From: Limonium bicolor
Taxonomy: Eukaryota; Streptophyta; Magnoliopsida; Caryophyllales; Plumbaginaceae
Length of the DNA: 64,000 bases
Assembly: GCA_023374045.1 (NCBI GenBank)
Contig: CM041780.1
Coordinates: 36,375,765-36,439,764 of the forward strand
Reading direction: 5' to 3'
Made by a program: the position numbers and the translations under genes. Below the pieces are notes generated by a model, which was given only the letters and a program-made list of their open reading frames with translations, was not told the DNA's origin and did not search any database. Positions 49,460 through 60,538 of the stretch are shown here, in pieces (the first letter of the stretch is position 1; each line of letters begins with the position of its first letter).

Positions 49460-49530
49460 GCTCTCGCCTAGATTCGAACTCGGTACCACTAGCCTCCTCA
49501 TTACATGCCTTCACCGATTGAGCTACAACA
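49460..49530 (-). promoter_or_regulatory. tRNA-like unit 1 (box A and box B)
   Basis: Minus strand TAGCTCAATCGGTGA (A box, 49511-49525) and GAGTTCGAATCTAG (B box, 49468-49482), about 30 bases apart, followed downstream by T runs. Close to a tRNA in spacing; the body has diverged too far to call a gene. Confidence 0.6.
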
Positions 49531-49610
49531 ACATCCGATAAGTACAATCGATGAAATAAAACAAGGACTATGTTACAAACTAAAGCAAAATAAAGAAAAT
49601 GTCTTCCGTT

Positions 49611-49680
49611 CATACCTACAGAATCAAACCTCGGACCAAGGGGTTGTATAGCAAGTACCTTAACCAGTTAGGCTAGGTCA
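49611..49680 (-). promoter_or_regulatory. tRNA-like unit 2 (box A and box B)
   Basis: Minus strand TAGCCTAACTGGTTAAGG (A box, 49659-49676) and CCGAGGTTTGATTC (B box, 49621-49634). Flanking ACCTA and TAGGT could form an acceptor-like stem. It lies about 80 bases upstream of unit 1 in the same direction. Confidence 0.6.
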
Positions 49681-50235
49681 GAATTCAACTATAGAAATGA
49701 AAGAAATAATAACAGTGCTTTAATTTCAAACCGGATTAGTGCTCTAAATAACACAAAAAGAGAATTTTTATACAGGGTTTACAAAGAAATAAAATGTGTG
49801 GTAGAAACATAATAAAATGCATAAAACAGACTAAATACTATGATAAAAAGTACATAAAATCATGAAATAGTACTAATAAAATGGTGGTTAAAATACAAGC
49901 GAATGAAATCAAAATGGAAGTTGAATTATATATGTACAAGTAGCGGTATACAAGATAGAATAAGTAAATAACAAAATTGCAGGAACCAAAGTAAAGACTA
50001 GCAGGCAAATAAATAACTAAATAACGAAGGATGACGGGTTTCAAAATGGATGGAAGTTGGAAATTCATTTTTGAAGAATTGGGTTTTTCTGAAATGCTTT
50101 GAAAAAGATTATAAAACGATGGTTTCGTTTTGGCACGAACGTCAATACGTTTTGACAAAGAAAGGCGACGACCCCTCTTGTTTTATTTATTATTTCAGAA
50201 TTTGCTTTATGGGGGTGAGAATTTTGGTGTCTACA

Positions 50236-51882
50236 CCACCTAATTTTAACCTAGATCAATTAGGAAAGGAGAGTTCGGGTTTGGGGGCTTGATATTCGAC
50301 TTATATAGGGTTCAAATTACTTTTATTACCCTTCCTAGGTCGTTTTTTTCTCTACTTGGTTTATTACGGCTTACTACAAAGTCGTCTTTAACCTAAGTGC
50401 GCGCTTCTGTTTTTTTTTTTATTTTTAACGTTTTTGACAAAAAATTAAAATGAAATTAAAAGCTACCTAAACTAGGGTTTCGGAGGCAGAATTAGGTCAA
50501 TTTTTAATTGCGTCCGTGGCCACGGACCTAATGTCCGAGACCACGGACCCCAGTTGAATTAGGTGATTTTGAAAACAGAACTAAAATAAAATGCAAACTT
50601 GAAAAGTCCGGGGCCACGGACAGGGTGTCCGTGGGCCCGGACATGTATTGACAGAAACCCTAAAATTTGAAAAATTGAAAAATACAAAATCTCGCCACCG
50701 TCTGTGGGTGTCCGTGGTCACGGACACCCGTCTGTGGTCCTGGACAATAAGTCCGAGGTCACGGGCAACCCACGGACAGTGGGTTTTCGATGGTTTCCAA
50801 GGGTGTTTTGAGCTCAAAATTTATGGGTGTGTAGCCTGAAAGATTTTAAAACACGTTAGTAACTGAAACAACTCAATTTGACATCAAAATCAATACGAAA
50901 CTTAGCAAACAAGTAACAAGGCAGTAGCTAAAACAATTAGCAATACAGAAACGAAAAAGAGTTAGTTTAAGCCCAAATTTTGAGGCAAAACCGATAATGT
51001 CGTGGGGAATTAGGAAAGTGGGATTTCTACCTGTTTTACCTTCGGATTCACAACGATTCTTCACACCGGGATTCGTAGAGTGCTCCGTTTGTGGCAGACC
51101 CGAAAGATTTTCAAACCGAGCTTCTGGTTGCTGGTTGTTCTTGATGTTCTTCACGTTTTGGTGGTGTTTTTGTGGGGTTTTGATGATTATTGGTGCTTTG
51201 GGGATTGGAAAACGTGTTTAGATGGTGATTTCGGGGGATTTTCAGTATAATTCGGGCGGCCGGGTGTTGGAAAACGTGAGAGAGAGAGAGGAGGCTGTGC
51301 TTTCTGTCTTCCTAGGGTTCTTGAGCATATGAGATTCTGATTTTATCCAAAAACCTATCCCCTTATATAGACTTTCTTAAAGAGAAGGAAATCTAGTAAA
51401 AGTAAGATTTTTTGGCATTTTAATTAAATGGCTTCCCAAAGGAATTTTGCTGTGAAATTTTAACCACATGTCAAGGAAGGAGATTATGAATTTTCTGAGG
51501 TGGAATCGAAATTTTTAAATGTTGGAATATTTTTAAATTGAATTTCTCGTCAGATTCAGTCAGAAATTGCTAGAAAATTATTGGAAATTCGAAAAATCAA
51601 AATTCCAACGCCATTATGCTTAAAATGTCATCTTCTATCATGGTTTAAAATATCAAAGCATTTCAAGCTGAGTTGGGAACCCTTTGGAGGAGAGAGAAAG
51701 CTTATAGGAGGCCTCAGGAGCCTTAAAATTACCAAGACGCCCCTGACAATTACGGAGCTGCTCCCCATGCCCTGGAATGCGCTGATCGAGCCGGGATCTC
51801 TCACTACTTAACTGAAATGCCTCTCACAACACCAAAACCTCGTAGACCCCCAACCAGGGGGGTCAAAATTTTGGGTATAACA
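50236..51882 (-). mobile_element. Outer Tat-like element, 5' LTR, second part
   Basis: Begins with the second ccacc and continues the LTR exactly where 38853 left off; collinear with 32185-33831 and ends GGGTATAACA. Includes the second GTCCG palindrome cluster (about 50510-50780). Confidence 0.92.
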
Positions 51883-51887
51883 CCAAG
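51883..51887. repeat. Target-site duplication ccaag, right
   Basis: Pairs with 32025-32029. Confidence 0.88.
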
Positions 51888-52288
51888 TTAGCGCATTGAC
51901 CAAATCCAACTAAGTTGACCAAGGAGGTCAAGTTGACCAAACTCTTGTAATTAGATGAGAGTTCAACGACCTAAGGTCCCTACTATATATCAATTAAGTC
52001 ATATGAGTATGTATATATACCTATGATTAAAATAGATAAACAGAGTAAAGACTAAATCCAAAGGGTTGTAATAATACAACATTGTTAGTTACTAATAACA
52101 AGGTTAGGATGAATTGATGAATTATGGGTTACACAGGAGAGTATGAAAACTTGGATACTATGAATTATATAATGAGGTTGAAGAAATTTTTTTAAAAAAA
52201 TTAAGAGTAAGATTGGGAATTGAGGTAACGCCAAAGGCTATTAATACTTAAAGGTAAATTACATTAAATAATTTATGGTACCGAGTCT

Positions 52289-52313
52289 GTGAATATATAT
52301 ATATATATATATA
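52289..52313. repeat. (AT)n microsatellite
   Basis: Alternating AT run in the E3 LTR. Confidence 0.9.
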
Positions 52314-53755
52314 ATGGTAATAGGCTAAAGAGAAGGGATGTGAGTTAAATCCTAAGTAGTAAATAAATACTACATGTTAATTACAATATAGTTAGGGAAT
52401 GATTTAACTAATCCTAAATCGATTAAAACCCGTATGATAGACACTGAACAATCACGGGTAATTACTAAGGGGGATTAGCGACTAGTCAGAATAGTGAATT
52501 AGTTTCGTATTACAGAGAGCTAATTGTATGTAGTCTCGTATTCCAGAGTTGAGTGCATTAGAGGGCGTATGCTAGAGAACGAGCTACGAGGAATACCAGA
52601 CGAGCGTGAATCTTCACGCTAGCGATTACTATGGTGCACGGTATGTTAATTGTGTGGTCTGAATGTCCTAAGGATTTTCCTGAGGTCCAGATGTTGTGTT
52701 TAATTGTTAAGAGCGATATCTGTGATTTATGTGTATTGTCTTGTATACTGTATTGCTCAACACTATTGCGTTCTATTTTACGCGAACGTCTTATGACTTG
52801 AAGTTTATACATCTAAACTAGAACAAGACTAACTGACCTTTAGGTATTATAAGAACCTAACCAATGGTCAACTGTTATAGTCTTAACTCAAGGATTGGTT
52901 ATTGTATCACTGACTAAAGGGCTAACTTATAAAGAGAGGAATCCAGACTGTTTCGACCTTCTGGTTGCGCATCGTGATCACTACGAGGGACTTCTATGGG
53001 GAGTCACTCAAGGGAATCCGTTGTCCACATTCGACGATGGCGGAGGGCACAACCGTTGGTGCACAGGTTCGACCGGATCAGTCAAAATAATTATCCAGGG
53101 CCATAAGGTCAGCTGGTAACGGTTCCTATGGAACCCAGGGGACTACTGTCCATTAATAAGTTATTAAGGGTTGTCTTAACATGACGCCTGAGGGGACTTT
53201 AATTGGAAAAGTTTAAGTGGTTGGTTTAAAAGGATAAGGGTCATGTGACCTACTAACAAGTACGGTTAACTAATACGCGCATCTTGTTTGGTTACTGTTA
53301 TGGATTATTGGTGTTTGATTTTTTTTGTTGATGTTTACTGTTATGTGATGATATTGTCAGGTGAACTATTATGTGTTTATTTAGCACTTACAGTTCTTGT
53401 TGTTATTATTGTAAACTGGTATAGCATGTAATGAATCTAATATCAAGATGGCTAAACGACTTAAGAAATCTAGATGACTTAGGACTACATTTAGCATACC
53501 AGCATTTCGATTGCTGAGCCCTTCAATGGGCAAAGCATTTCAGGTTACTGAAGAAGACACAAGCCGGAGTGCGGGGAAACAGGGTAGCTGATGTGTTTCT
53601 AATAAACACTTTTAGTTTATGATGTACGGTATTTGGAGTTTGTTGTATTTTATTTAGTTGCTCGGTTTGGATTGGGTTTGTAAGTTAAGTATGCTCAGTA
53701 TCTTGTCATCACAGCGGTGAGGAGTTGAAGTTGATGGATGGAGTAAGGTTGCCTT

Positions 53756-53777
53756 GTTACTCACATGGGTGAGTAAC
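53756..53777 (+). other. Conserved LTR-end hairpin, E3 copy
   Basis: Perfect 9-bp stem GTTACTCAC / GTGAGTAAC, loop ATGG, about 100 bases before the LTR end. Compared with E2 the fourth pair of the inner 8-bp stem is C-G instead of G-C. Confidence 0.75.
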
Positions 53778-53878
53778 GGCGTGTAACACCAAACGAAAGT
53801 TTATTTTCCGCTACGAATTATATTTTGTTATGCTACGACTTGCGATTTTGTTACAGGATTAGGATTAGGGGTGTTACA

Positions 53879-56800
53879 AAAAGTGGTATTAGAGCGGAGT
53901 ACCGCTCTGATGACGAGATATTAGGAGTAAGACAGTGAACATAGGACTTACCATGGGTAAACGGGAACATCTGTGAGGTACGAGACTCAGAGAATCCCAA
54001 CCGTGCTTAGAGCACGAAAGCGTATTCTAAACTAACGTGTGTTCCTTGTGTTTGCAACGCGGTATTTATCGAGTACTTATATATGACACCTAATTCTCAG
54101 TTGTCGAGTAGAGGTAGAGGACATAAAAAGTGAGGCATGTCGGGGGATAATAGAGGTCCTGCATTCCCGGTAGCGTTGAGACTACAACAGACACTCTAGC
54201 TTATTGGGAGAACATCTCGGGGAAACAGCAGTGGTACCCCCCGCCGCTGCCCACACCTCGAATAACGCCTATAGAGGCAATGTAATGAAAGACGCTAAGG
54301 AGACGGAAGACCCCTCCTGATCGGGTAGACCGAAGTGATTACTGTAATTGTTGTAATAGCAAGATAGAGGAAAGAGTTTGTAGTACAATGAATTACTAAA
54401 AACCGAGGGTCCCGATAGTTCACACCATCTAGAGGGTGATTATACACACTGATAAGTAGACGTTCAACCATACTTCAAAGAGGGATAAAAATCTATAGGA
54501 CAAGTTGGGTCGGCTCATAATTAGACACTGAAACCTGTCCATTTAACAAAAGGAAAGCACCGGTGAGTGCACATGAAGAGTGAAAGATAGAATGACGAGT
54601 CTAGAACGACTACAAAATTGCATAACATATAGAACCAATTACCGCTTGGAAGTCTCTCCCAGGAAGGGATGACTTCAACCTGACACGACTTAGAAGGTTC
54701 AGAAGAACCTAGCCTACAACCGCAATAACCATGTAGAGTTACGAAACAAAATTAACTTAAAATTGCTACAATGCAACACCTAATCAAGAAATGTCGTAAC
54801 AAGGACATCTAGAGTACTCCATCTGCTAGACCCGAAGCACCACGAGGTAGCTACGAGGGGCAGACCCCAGCTGGTACAACCAGAGGGGGAAGGAGTCACC
54901 CAGGGGCAGAATACTTCGAACTTTGCAGGAACTTTAGGCGCTGGTATTAGCACCCAGCGCGATCTAGGTAACCACAGCTCCTTAACTTAATAAATTGACT
55001 GCATGAACACATGCGTCAACAACTTTCTACTACCATGATAAATATGTAAAATAAGTCAATAGAGCCTTACTTAGGTAACCCAATAATAGGACCACCCTAA
55101 GAAACTTACATACTTTAACGGACCTTAAACACTATAATACCACCCTTTCCAAGCTAGAAACACCTATGCCATACTCGAACAAACAAAGCGTCAAATAGAC
55201 CAACAATTCTAAACCAATAACTCATCCTACATAGCGCACTTGCTACAGCAAGCGCTATAACGATCAATATATTAACAATTCCGTCTACCTCGCGCACTTG
55301 CCGCTGCAACTACTGTCGAATCCTACAAAACTGTATAGACCACAAGGTATGACACCATGACTACCGGTAATCACCAATTATTCGAACAACTTTCGTACAA
55401 AAATCCGTGACTACAATCTATCACAAATAGAGTCACAAAACCCTTAAAAATTTGAGGCCTACAAACCTCGGGAGGACCGATGAGTCCGACCATTACAACT
55501 AACGGGCACACATAGCCCATAACAAACTATATTCGTTAAACATTAATAAATCATTAACATCGGCTTACAAGCCAAACGCCATAAACATATACCGGCATTA
55601 GATGCCAATCTCTACTTGATAAGTGTTGAGTTCATAGGATCGACACAATCTTATATGAAACTTCGTAACACTTCCTGGATGCTCCACCATCATTAGTGAC
55701 GGTAGGAAAGCAAGGAACCGAAGTACACCAGCTGTGAACAGCTAGGATATATGCAATTTAACGAATGAGGCACCGAATAAGAATACACGTGAGTAACAAC
55801 TCACTCCCTAATATATGAGGAATTGTATAAGAAAATATGATCCCGTAACGATCAGAGCCAATTCTATGCCCAAAATGGCACACACCAACACACACTAAAT
55901 ACCAGAAAAAAGAAAGAACATGTTAACCCTCAATAGGACCAAGGTTGAACATGTTATACTGCAACACAGTCATTACTTAAACCAATCACACCTGTTAACG
56001 TGAATCGGTGTTGAATACTTACACAATTAACATCCAAGTACTACCTTTACACAGGAGTACCAGAACCAACAAGAACGAACAAACATCGAGATAAAATTTT
56101 ACAATCATTTTTCCATTTGATCACACTGATCGTTGGACGAAGTTTCCACATTAAGGGATGGCTACCGCCATTGGCATCCCGCCATACAATAGGTGACAAA
56201 ATGGTTACGTACTTAAGACAGGTCGTCTACTAACATGACGAGTGTCAGTTATAATAATAATGTGAGTTAAACGATGGCAATTAGCCTAAACATTAATACA
56301 AGGCACCAAGTCTAAAGGCACAAGCCTCAGTAAAAGTACCCGATGTATCCTTACAAGAACCAAGTCTAGGGGGAGCGAAAGTACCGCCTCCGACTACCTT
56401 CCAATATATGCCACTAGAGCAACAACACCCAAAACGATATGGCAAATGATGAAAACTGGTTAAAATACCCAACTACAATGAGGACTTCCATAAAAGAAGA
56501 GAACACGAATCTTCGCCATGAAGTCTGAAATTTCACTAAATGATGTAACCCAGGAAAAGAGTAAAGTTAGAAGCACTATATATAAGTGCTATAAACGACA
56601 TAAATAACCTACACAAATACAAAAGCTTGGAACAATCAACCAGCGCTAAACCCCGCACAAATAAACCGATAATGGTAATTTGGAGTCAATTCACGGAATC
56701 ACTCCAATAAAGAACTTATAAACCATAGGCCAACATGGACTTGCCAATGCAAGAGGTTGTAAAATTCCTTTAAACATCAATAAACTTATGTCAATAACGA

Positions 56801-58014
56801 AACCAATGACAAAGGAGAGAACCACCTCGTACCATTACAATATAAACCTCACCATTAGAGTGCAATATTGCAAACACTTACTAAACGTAAAATACGTAAT
56901 CATGCCCATAGGGCAAGGGCCAGGGGACCTACAAATCCCTTTGGGACACTCCGATACGGTTTGAAAAGGAGATTGACAAAAGAATACTTCATAAATTGGG
57001 ACGTGTGACAAACACTACGAGTATACAAACGAGATGTGGGATGACCGCACTCCATAGGAGCTTGTGGGCTCGACAGACTTATTTGTAAGTTAGTCAAGTA
57101 AGTAGTAATGTATCAGTAGGGTACCCCACATATGTAGACAAGTAGTGTAAGGAACACAAGAAGTAGTTAACTCTGCGCCAAGGTCAGTGATGTAAATCCA
57201 GACCAGTACAAATAACTACCTCAAATAAATTGACGAGAAAAGTCCTAGTTAACCAACGAGACTAGAGGAACTAAAAACCTCGAGTATAACACGACCAAAG
57301 TTGTAACTCCATAAAGGAGTGGTTACAAACACAATAACGTTAAAGAAAACCTCCTGAAAGACAAGAGAGCCGATAGACAACTAAATGACAAGGCATGAAA
57401 GCCCATTAGAGGGGTAAGTCAATATATAAAATCCTAATAAGGATCAAGAGTTGCTTACACAAGCACAACTTCTACCATCCAGGAGAACTTAATTAATAAT
57501 AATAATCGCCACCCGAAAGAGGGGCATAAAGAGAACTATTCTCCAAACAGAAAAAAAACATAAGTAATACGGTATGGTGTAACAACCACCGTACGCTCAA
57601 ATTGAGGGCAATGGTACGCTTTAACCCAAACGGACCGAACATAAACACAATGCCATACAATAAAATAAAGGCAAAGCTAGTGATGCCTCAAGCTATAAAG
57701 CAAATATCACAATAACTTATAACCGTCGAATCGACCAAGATATGGCGTGCACAGAAGCGACCATTGTAAACAGCTATTAATAATAAATACATTGGCGAAT
57801 AACAGACGAGTAAAACTCGCATAAAACTCAATTATAAGGAATTAAAATTGAGGACATGCTATACAACAGCCTAAACCATTCAAGGAAACGTTCCAAATAA
57901 ATGTAGCGTTCAATCCTGTATAACCACACAGAAAAAACACGAGTGTGCAATTACACTCCTGGCGGAATAACATGAAAAATAGAAAACATACGAAACATAC
58001 TAGGGGACAAATAC
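53879..58014 (+). mobile_element. E3 internal region, decayed
   Basis: Follows the PBS; expected to hold the leader, gag and part of pol. A short frame from 54083 begins MTPNSQLSSRGRGHKK and then stops. No domain can be read. Two palindrome-like blocks near 55236 and 55290 (gcgcacttgc) correspond to those in E1 and E2. Interrupted at 58015 by E4. The 3' LTR is not seen. Confidence 0.65.
53884..53908 (+). other. E3 primer-binding site with hairpin
   Basis: TGGTATTAGAGC (53884-53895), one C-to-T change from the iMet PBS. AGAGCGG pairs with CCGCTCT (53902-53908) across a 4-nt loop. Confidence 0.85.
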
Positions 58015-58124
58015 TGTAACACCCTGGATTTTGCCTCATTATAAAGTAGAAAACGATACAAAACCAACGCCGCAGACGGGGACTAAAACGGATGTCAAAC
58101 GAGTCTTAAAATTGAGAAACAAGG

Positions 58125-58310
58125 TCTGTCCGAACATTAGTCCGAACATGTAAGTTCGGACATGTGCTGAGACTTACAGTTCAGACCCGTCCTCGCATGC
58201 TGTCCGAACATGTAAGTTCGGACAGATGTTCGGACACACTAATACTGTGAAAAACAAAATACTCTCGGGGCCTGTCCGAACATGGATGTCCGGACGGACG
58301 TTCAGACAGG
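58125..58310. repeat. TGTCCGAACATG/GTTCGGACA palindrome cluster
   Basis: Six or more half-palindromes, including two copies of tgtccgaacatgtaagttcg-type units, in the E4 LTR. Confidence 0.85.
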
Positions 58311-58854
58311 TCCAAATTTATAAAAAAATCAAAACGAAAACAAGATTAGAAGGGTACAAAATGACCATAATATTAATGCCAATGGGAAGTGAATGTTTTA
58401 TAAGCATATGTAGTGAATGTTTACCATAAAAACACAGCGGAAAAATATTCTCAAATCTAGAGTGCTACCGCCACACTCAATCCCATGAGTGCTCAGGCTA
58501 AACCTTAAACAATTCAACAGAAATAAATATTCAAAACATCGCCATTTAAATACTGTATCTCAATGACAATTAATCAACTCTAGAACTATGTGGTAGCGCA
58601 TTCCCAATCCCCAAACTTCAGCAACCATCACCTGCGATCAGAATACAATAGACAAAAACACGAAGGGATCGCACAAATCAGATAAACTGAGTAAACTCTA
58701 CCTCAATCTGTAAAATACATTTTAAAATTCATTTTGTCATTTGTCAATCAGATGGGAATAGTTTATTATCGAGCATTAGAATAGTTCTCCAAAAATCACC
58801 ATAAACAACAAAACCATAGTAGGGAGCTTTCAACAGGAGATAGCCACATTTCCA

Positions 58855-58970
58855 AACACGGGGTCACCTATGGGACCCCAAACATTAATTCCAAGGACAG
58901 TCACCTATGGGACCATCAAACAACAATTCCAGGACAGTCACCTATGGGACCGTCAAACAACCACCTCACC
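58855..58970. repeat. Tandem repeat, ggacagtcacctatgggacc, three units
   Basis: Units of about 43 bases; a fourth, diverged unit (gggagcacctatgggctccc) lies near 59070. Confidence 0.8.
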
Positions 58971-60500
58971 CTAAGTTCTTAAGTGTGCACACCCCCTATG
59001 AAACAGCAGTAACATAGAGTAGATCAGAGGGCTTAACTGCAACATTGTGTGCAGCGCAAATAATAATAATGGGGAGCACCTATGGGCTCCCAAACGATAA
59101 CAATTCCTGTGAAACACTCCCAAAAACCTTGTTCAAATCACCAACATAATTATTCCAATCCACCAATCTCAAAGTACAGGAATTGATCCCAATTGATAAA
59201 TCTCAATCCGGTGATAAATCCTTTTCCAGTAGAAAACACATTTGAGTCACAAAAGAAAATTTCCTCATTCGCAATACACAAAGCCAAATCAACTTGAGCA
59301 TAGAGATTTACCTGATTAGACAAACAACTTCAAGAGATCAACCCTACAGGACTACTGGTAACACCTGTCGACGAAATATGAGTCTAAATATATATAATCA
59401 AAAATTAGAGTCTACCAAACACAACCGAATAATTTAATCGACGATGTAGGTAGAATACTTTACCCAACGTAATCCTAACTGGCACCGGGAAGGCGATCTG
59501 ACAGCAGCAGGATAAAGAACGTGAATTTGCAAGGGTTCAAAGGTGAAGAAGCGAGAAGATTTTAGTGGAAGTAAGAACGCAGAAGAGTTGCGTGAATTTT
59601 GAGAGTTTGGACGAGCGTAATGGCAATACGTTGAGGATGAAGAGAAGTGAAGAAAGTCGATGTTTTAAATAGAAGTAATTTACTAAACAAAGAGAGATGT
59701 TATTCAATTAATAAATAATAATCCATTTCAAAGAAAAGAAAGTTATTAAATAATTTTAAGAAGGGTTCTAGTAACTAGTATTATAGATATTCGAAAGATA
59801 TAAAAAAATCACTAACATTAAGAAAAGCTAGTAGAAGGATCGAGATTGTTTACAATATCAACTTAGAAATAAATAATTTAATAAATCTACAATTCACAAT
59901 AATGGGAGGAAGTGGTTAAACCGTTGTAACAAGATAAGGATGAGAGTAGAATATCTAGGAAAATAATTAATAAACATTATTTAATATAGGAAAGAGATTG
60001 AAATAAATAAGGATAGAGTAAAACAATAATTCTAGCAAGAGGAAAATAATTACGTTAAAGAAGGATCTAGAATATTAGTAATATAATATTAAGAGAATAA
60101 TAAAGGGTTAATATCTTACTATTTTGGAGAGGTCAAATGGGATTTGAACTCTTAGAGTTAATGCTAATTTACTAAGATAAAGTAAGATTGAATTCGAACT
60201 CTAGGAATTTAAGATTAATCAATTTGAAAAAGAAATTCTAGGATTGTATTCTGGGAACTTAAATAACGTTGTAACATCTAAGAAGGATGAAGTAGTATTT
60301 AAATGATAATAATATTAATAATAGGAATACGATTAGTAAGGGCAAGGATATTGCGGATAATTGTAACATTTAGGAAGAGGAAAGAATTTAATATAAGAGT
60401 ATCGTTTAACTTCCCTGGGCCACTATAATACTAACTTTGGACTTATTCATTCTAAAAAAGAATTATATTATTCTTAACATGAAAATTCGTGGGTACTTCA

Positions 60501-60538
60501 TCTCATCCCCCTTAAAAGAAAGCTTCGCCCTCGAAGGT
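60501..60538 (-). other. E4 polypurine tract with adjacent hairpin
   Basis: Minus strand TTTTAAGGGGGATGAGA next to the LTR start TGAAGTACCC. Upstream is a hairpin with stem CTTCG (60523-60527) / CGAAG (60532-60536), the same layout as E2. Confidence 0.75.

Larger units (their letters stand above)
38854..50235 (-). mobile_element. Inner Tat-like unit, probable solo LTR with nested insertions
   Basis: Starts TGTGGAGGG and ends GGTGTCTACA on the plus strand, flanked by the 5-bp duplication ccacc (38849-38853 and 50236-50240). On the minus strand it starts TGTAGACACCAAAATT, a common Tat/Ogre LTR start. It contains gagtcgccacctag-ttgacctaaggaactagg (near 39084), related to the outer LTR. I find no second copy of either end and no PBS or PPT, so a solo LTR of about 6.8 kb (after removing 42228-46799) is the simplest reading. 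It holds several minisatellites and two tRNA-like units. No coding. Confidence 0.75.
46800..50235. other. Remainder of inner Tat-like unit
   Basis: DNA right of the solo LTR continues the inner unit. It is A-rich on the plus strand and has no frames over about 110 codons. A tRNA T-arm-like block, caggttcgaattc, occurs near 48811, and two fuller tRNA-like units at 49460-49680. Confidence 0.55.
51888..53878 (+). mobile_element. E3 5' LTR, right part
   Basis: Ends GGGGTGTTACA, followed by a PBS, so this is the 5' LTR of a plus-strand gypsy-like element. The block around 52630-52690 (gtgcacggtatgttaa and following) matches the E1 LTR in reverse. Contains an (AT)n run at 52289-52313. The left part was displaced beyond 32024 by the Tat insertion. 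Confidence 0.8.
58015..60500 (-). mobile_element. E4 3' LTR (2.5 kb)
   Basis: Plus edges TGTAACACCCTGG and GGGTACTTCA; a polypurine tract follows on the right, so this is the 3' LTR of a minus-strand element. It carries an LTR-end hairpin, CACTCA / TGAGTG (58474-58491), a GTCCGAAC/GTTCGGAC palindrome cluster (58125-58310) and a ggacagtcacctatgggacc tandem repeat. Left flank aatac. The 5' LTR is beyond the window. Confidence 0.82.

Noticed and set aside
42687..53878. One LTR running from TGAAATACCCC at 42687 to GGGGTGTTACA at 53878
   Set aside because: It would cross the ends of the inner and outer Tat-like elements, whose TSDs are exact. The two ends belong to different elements.
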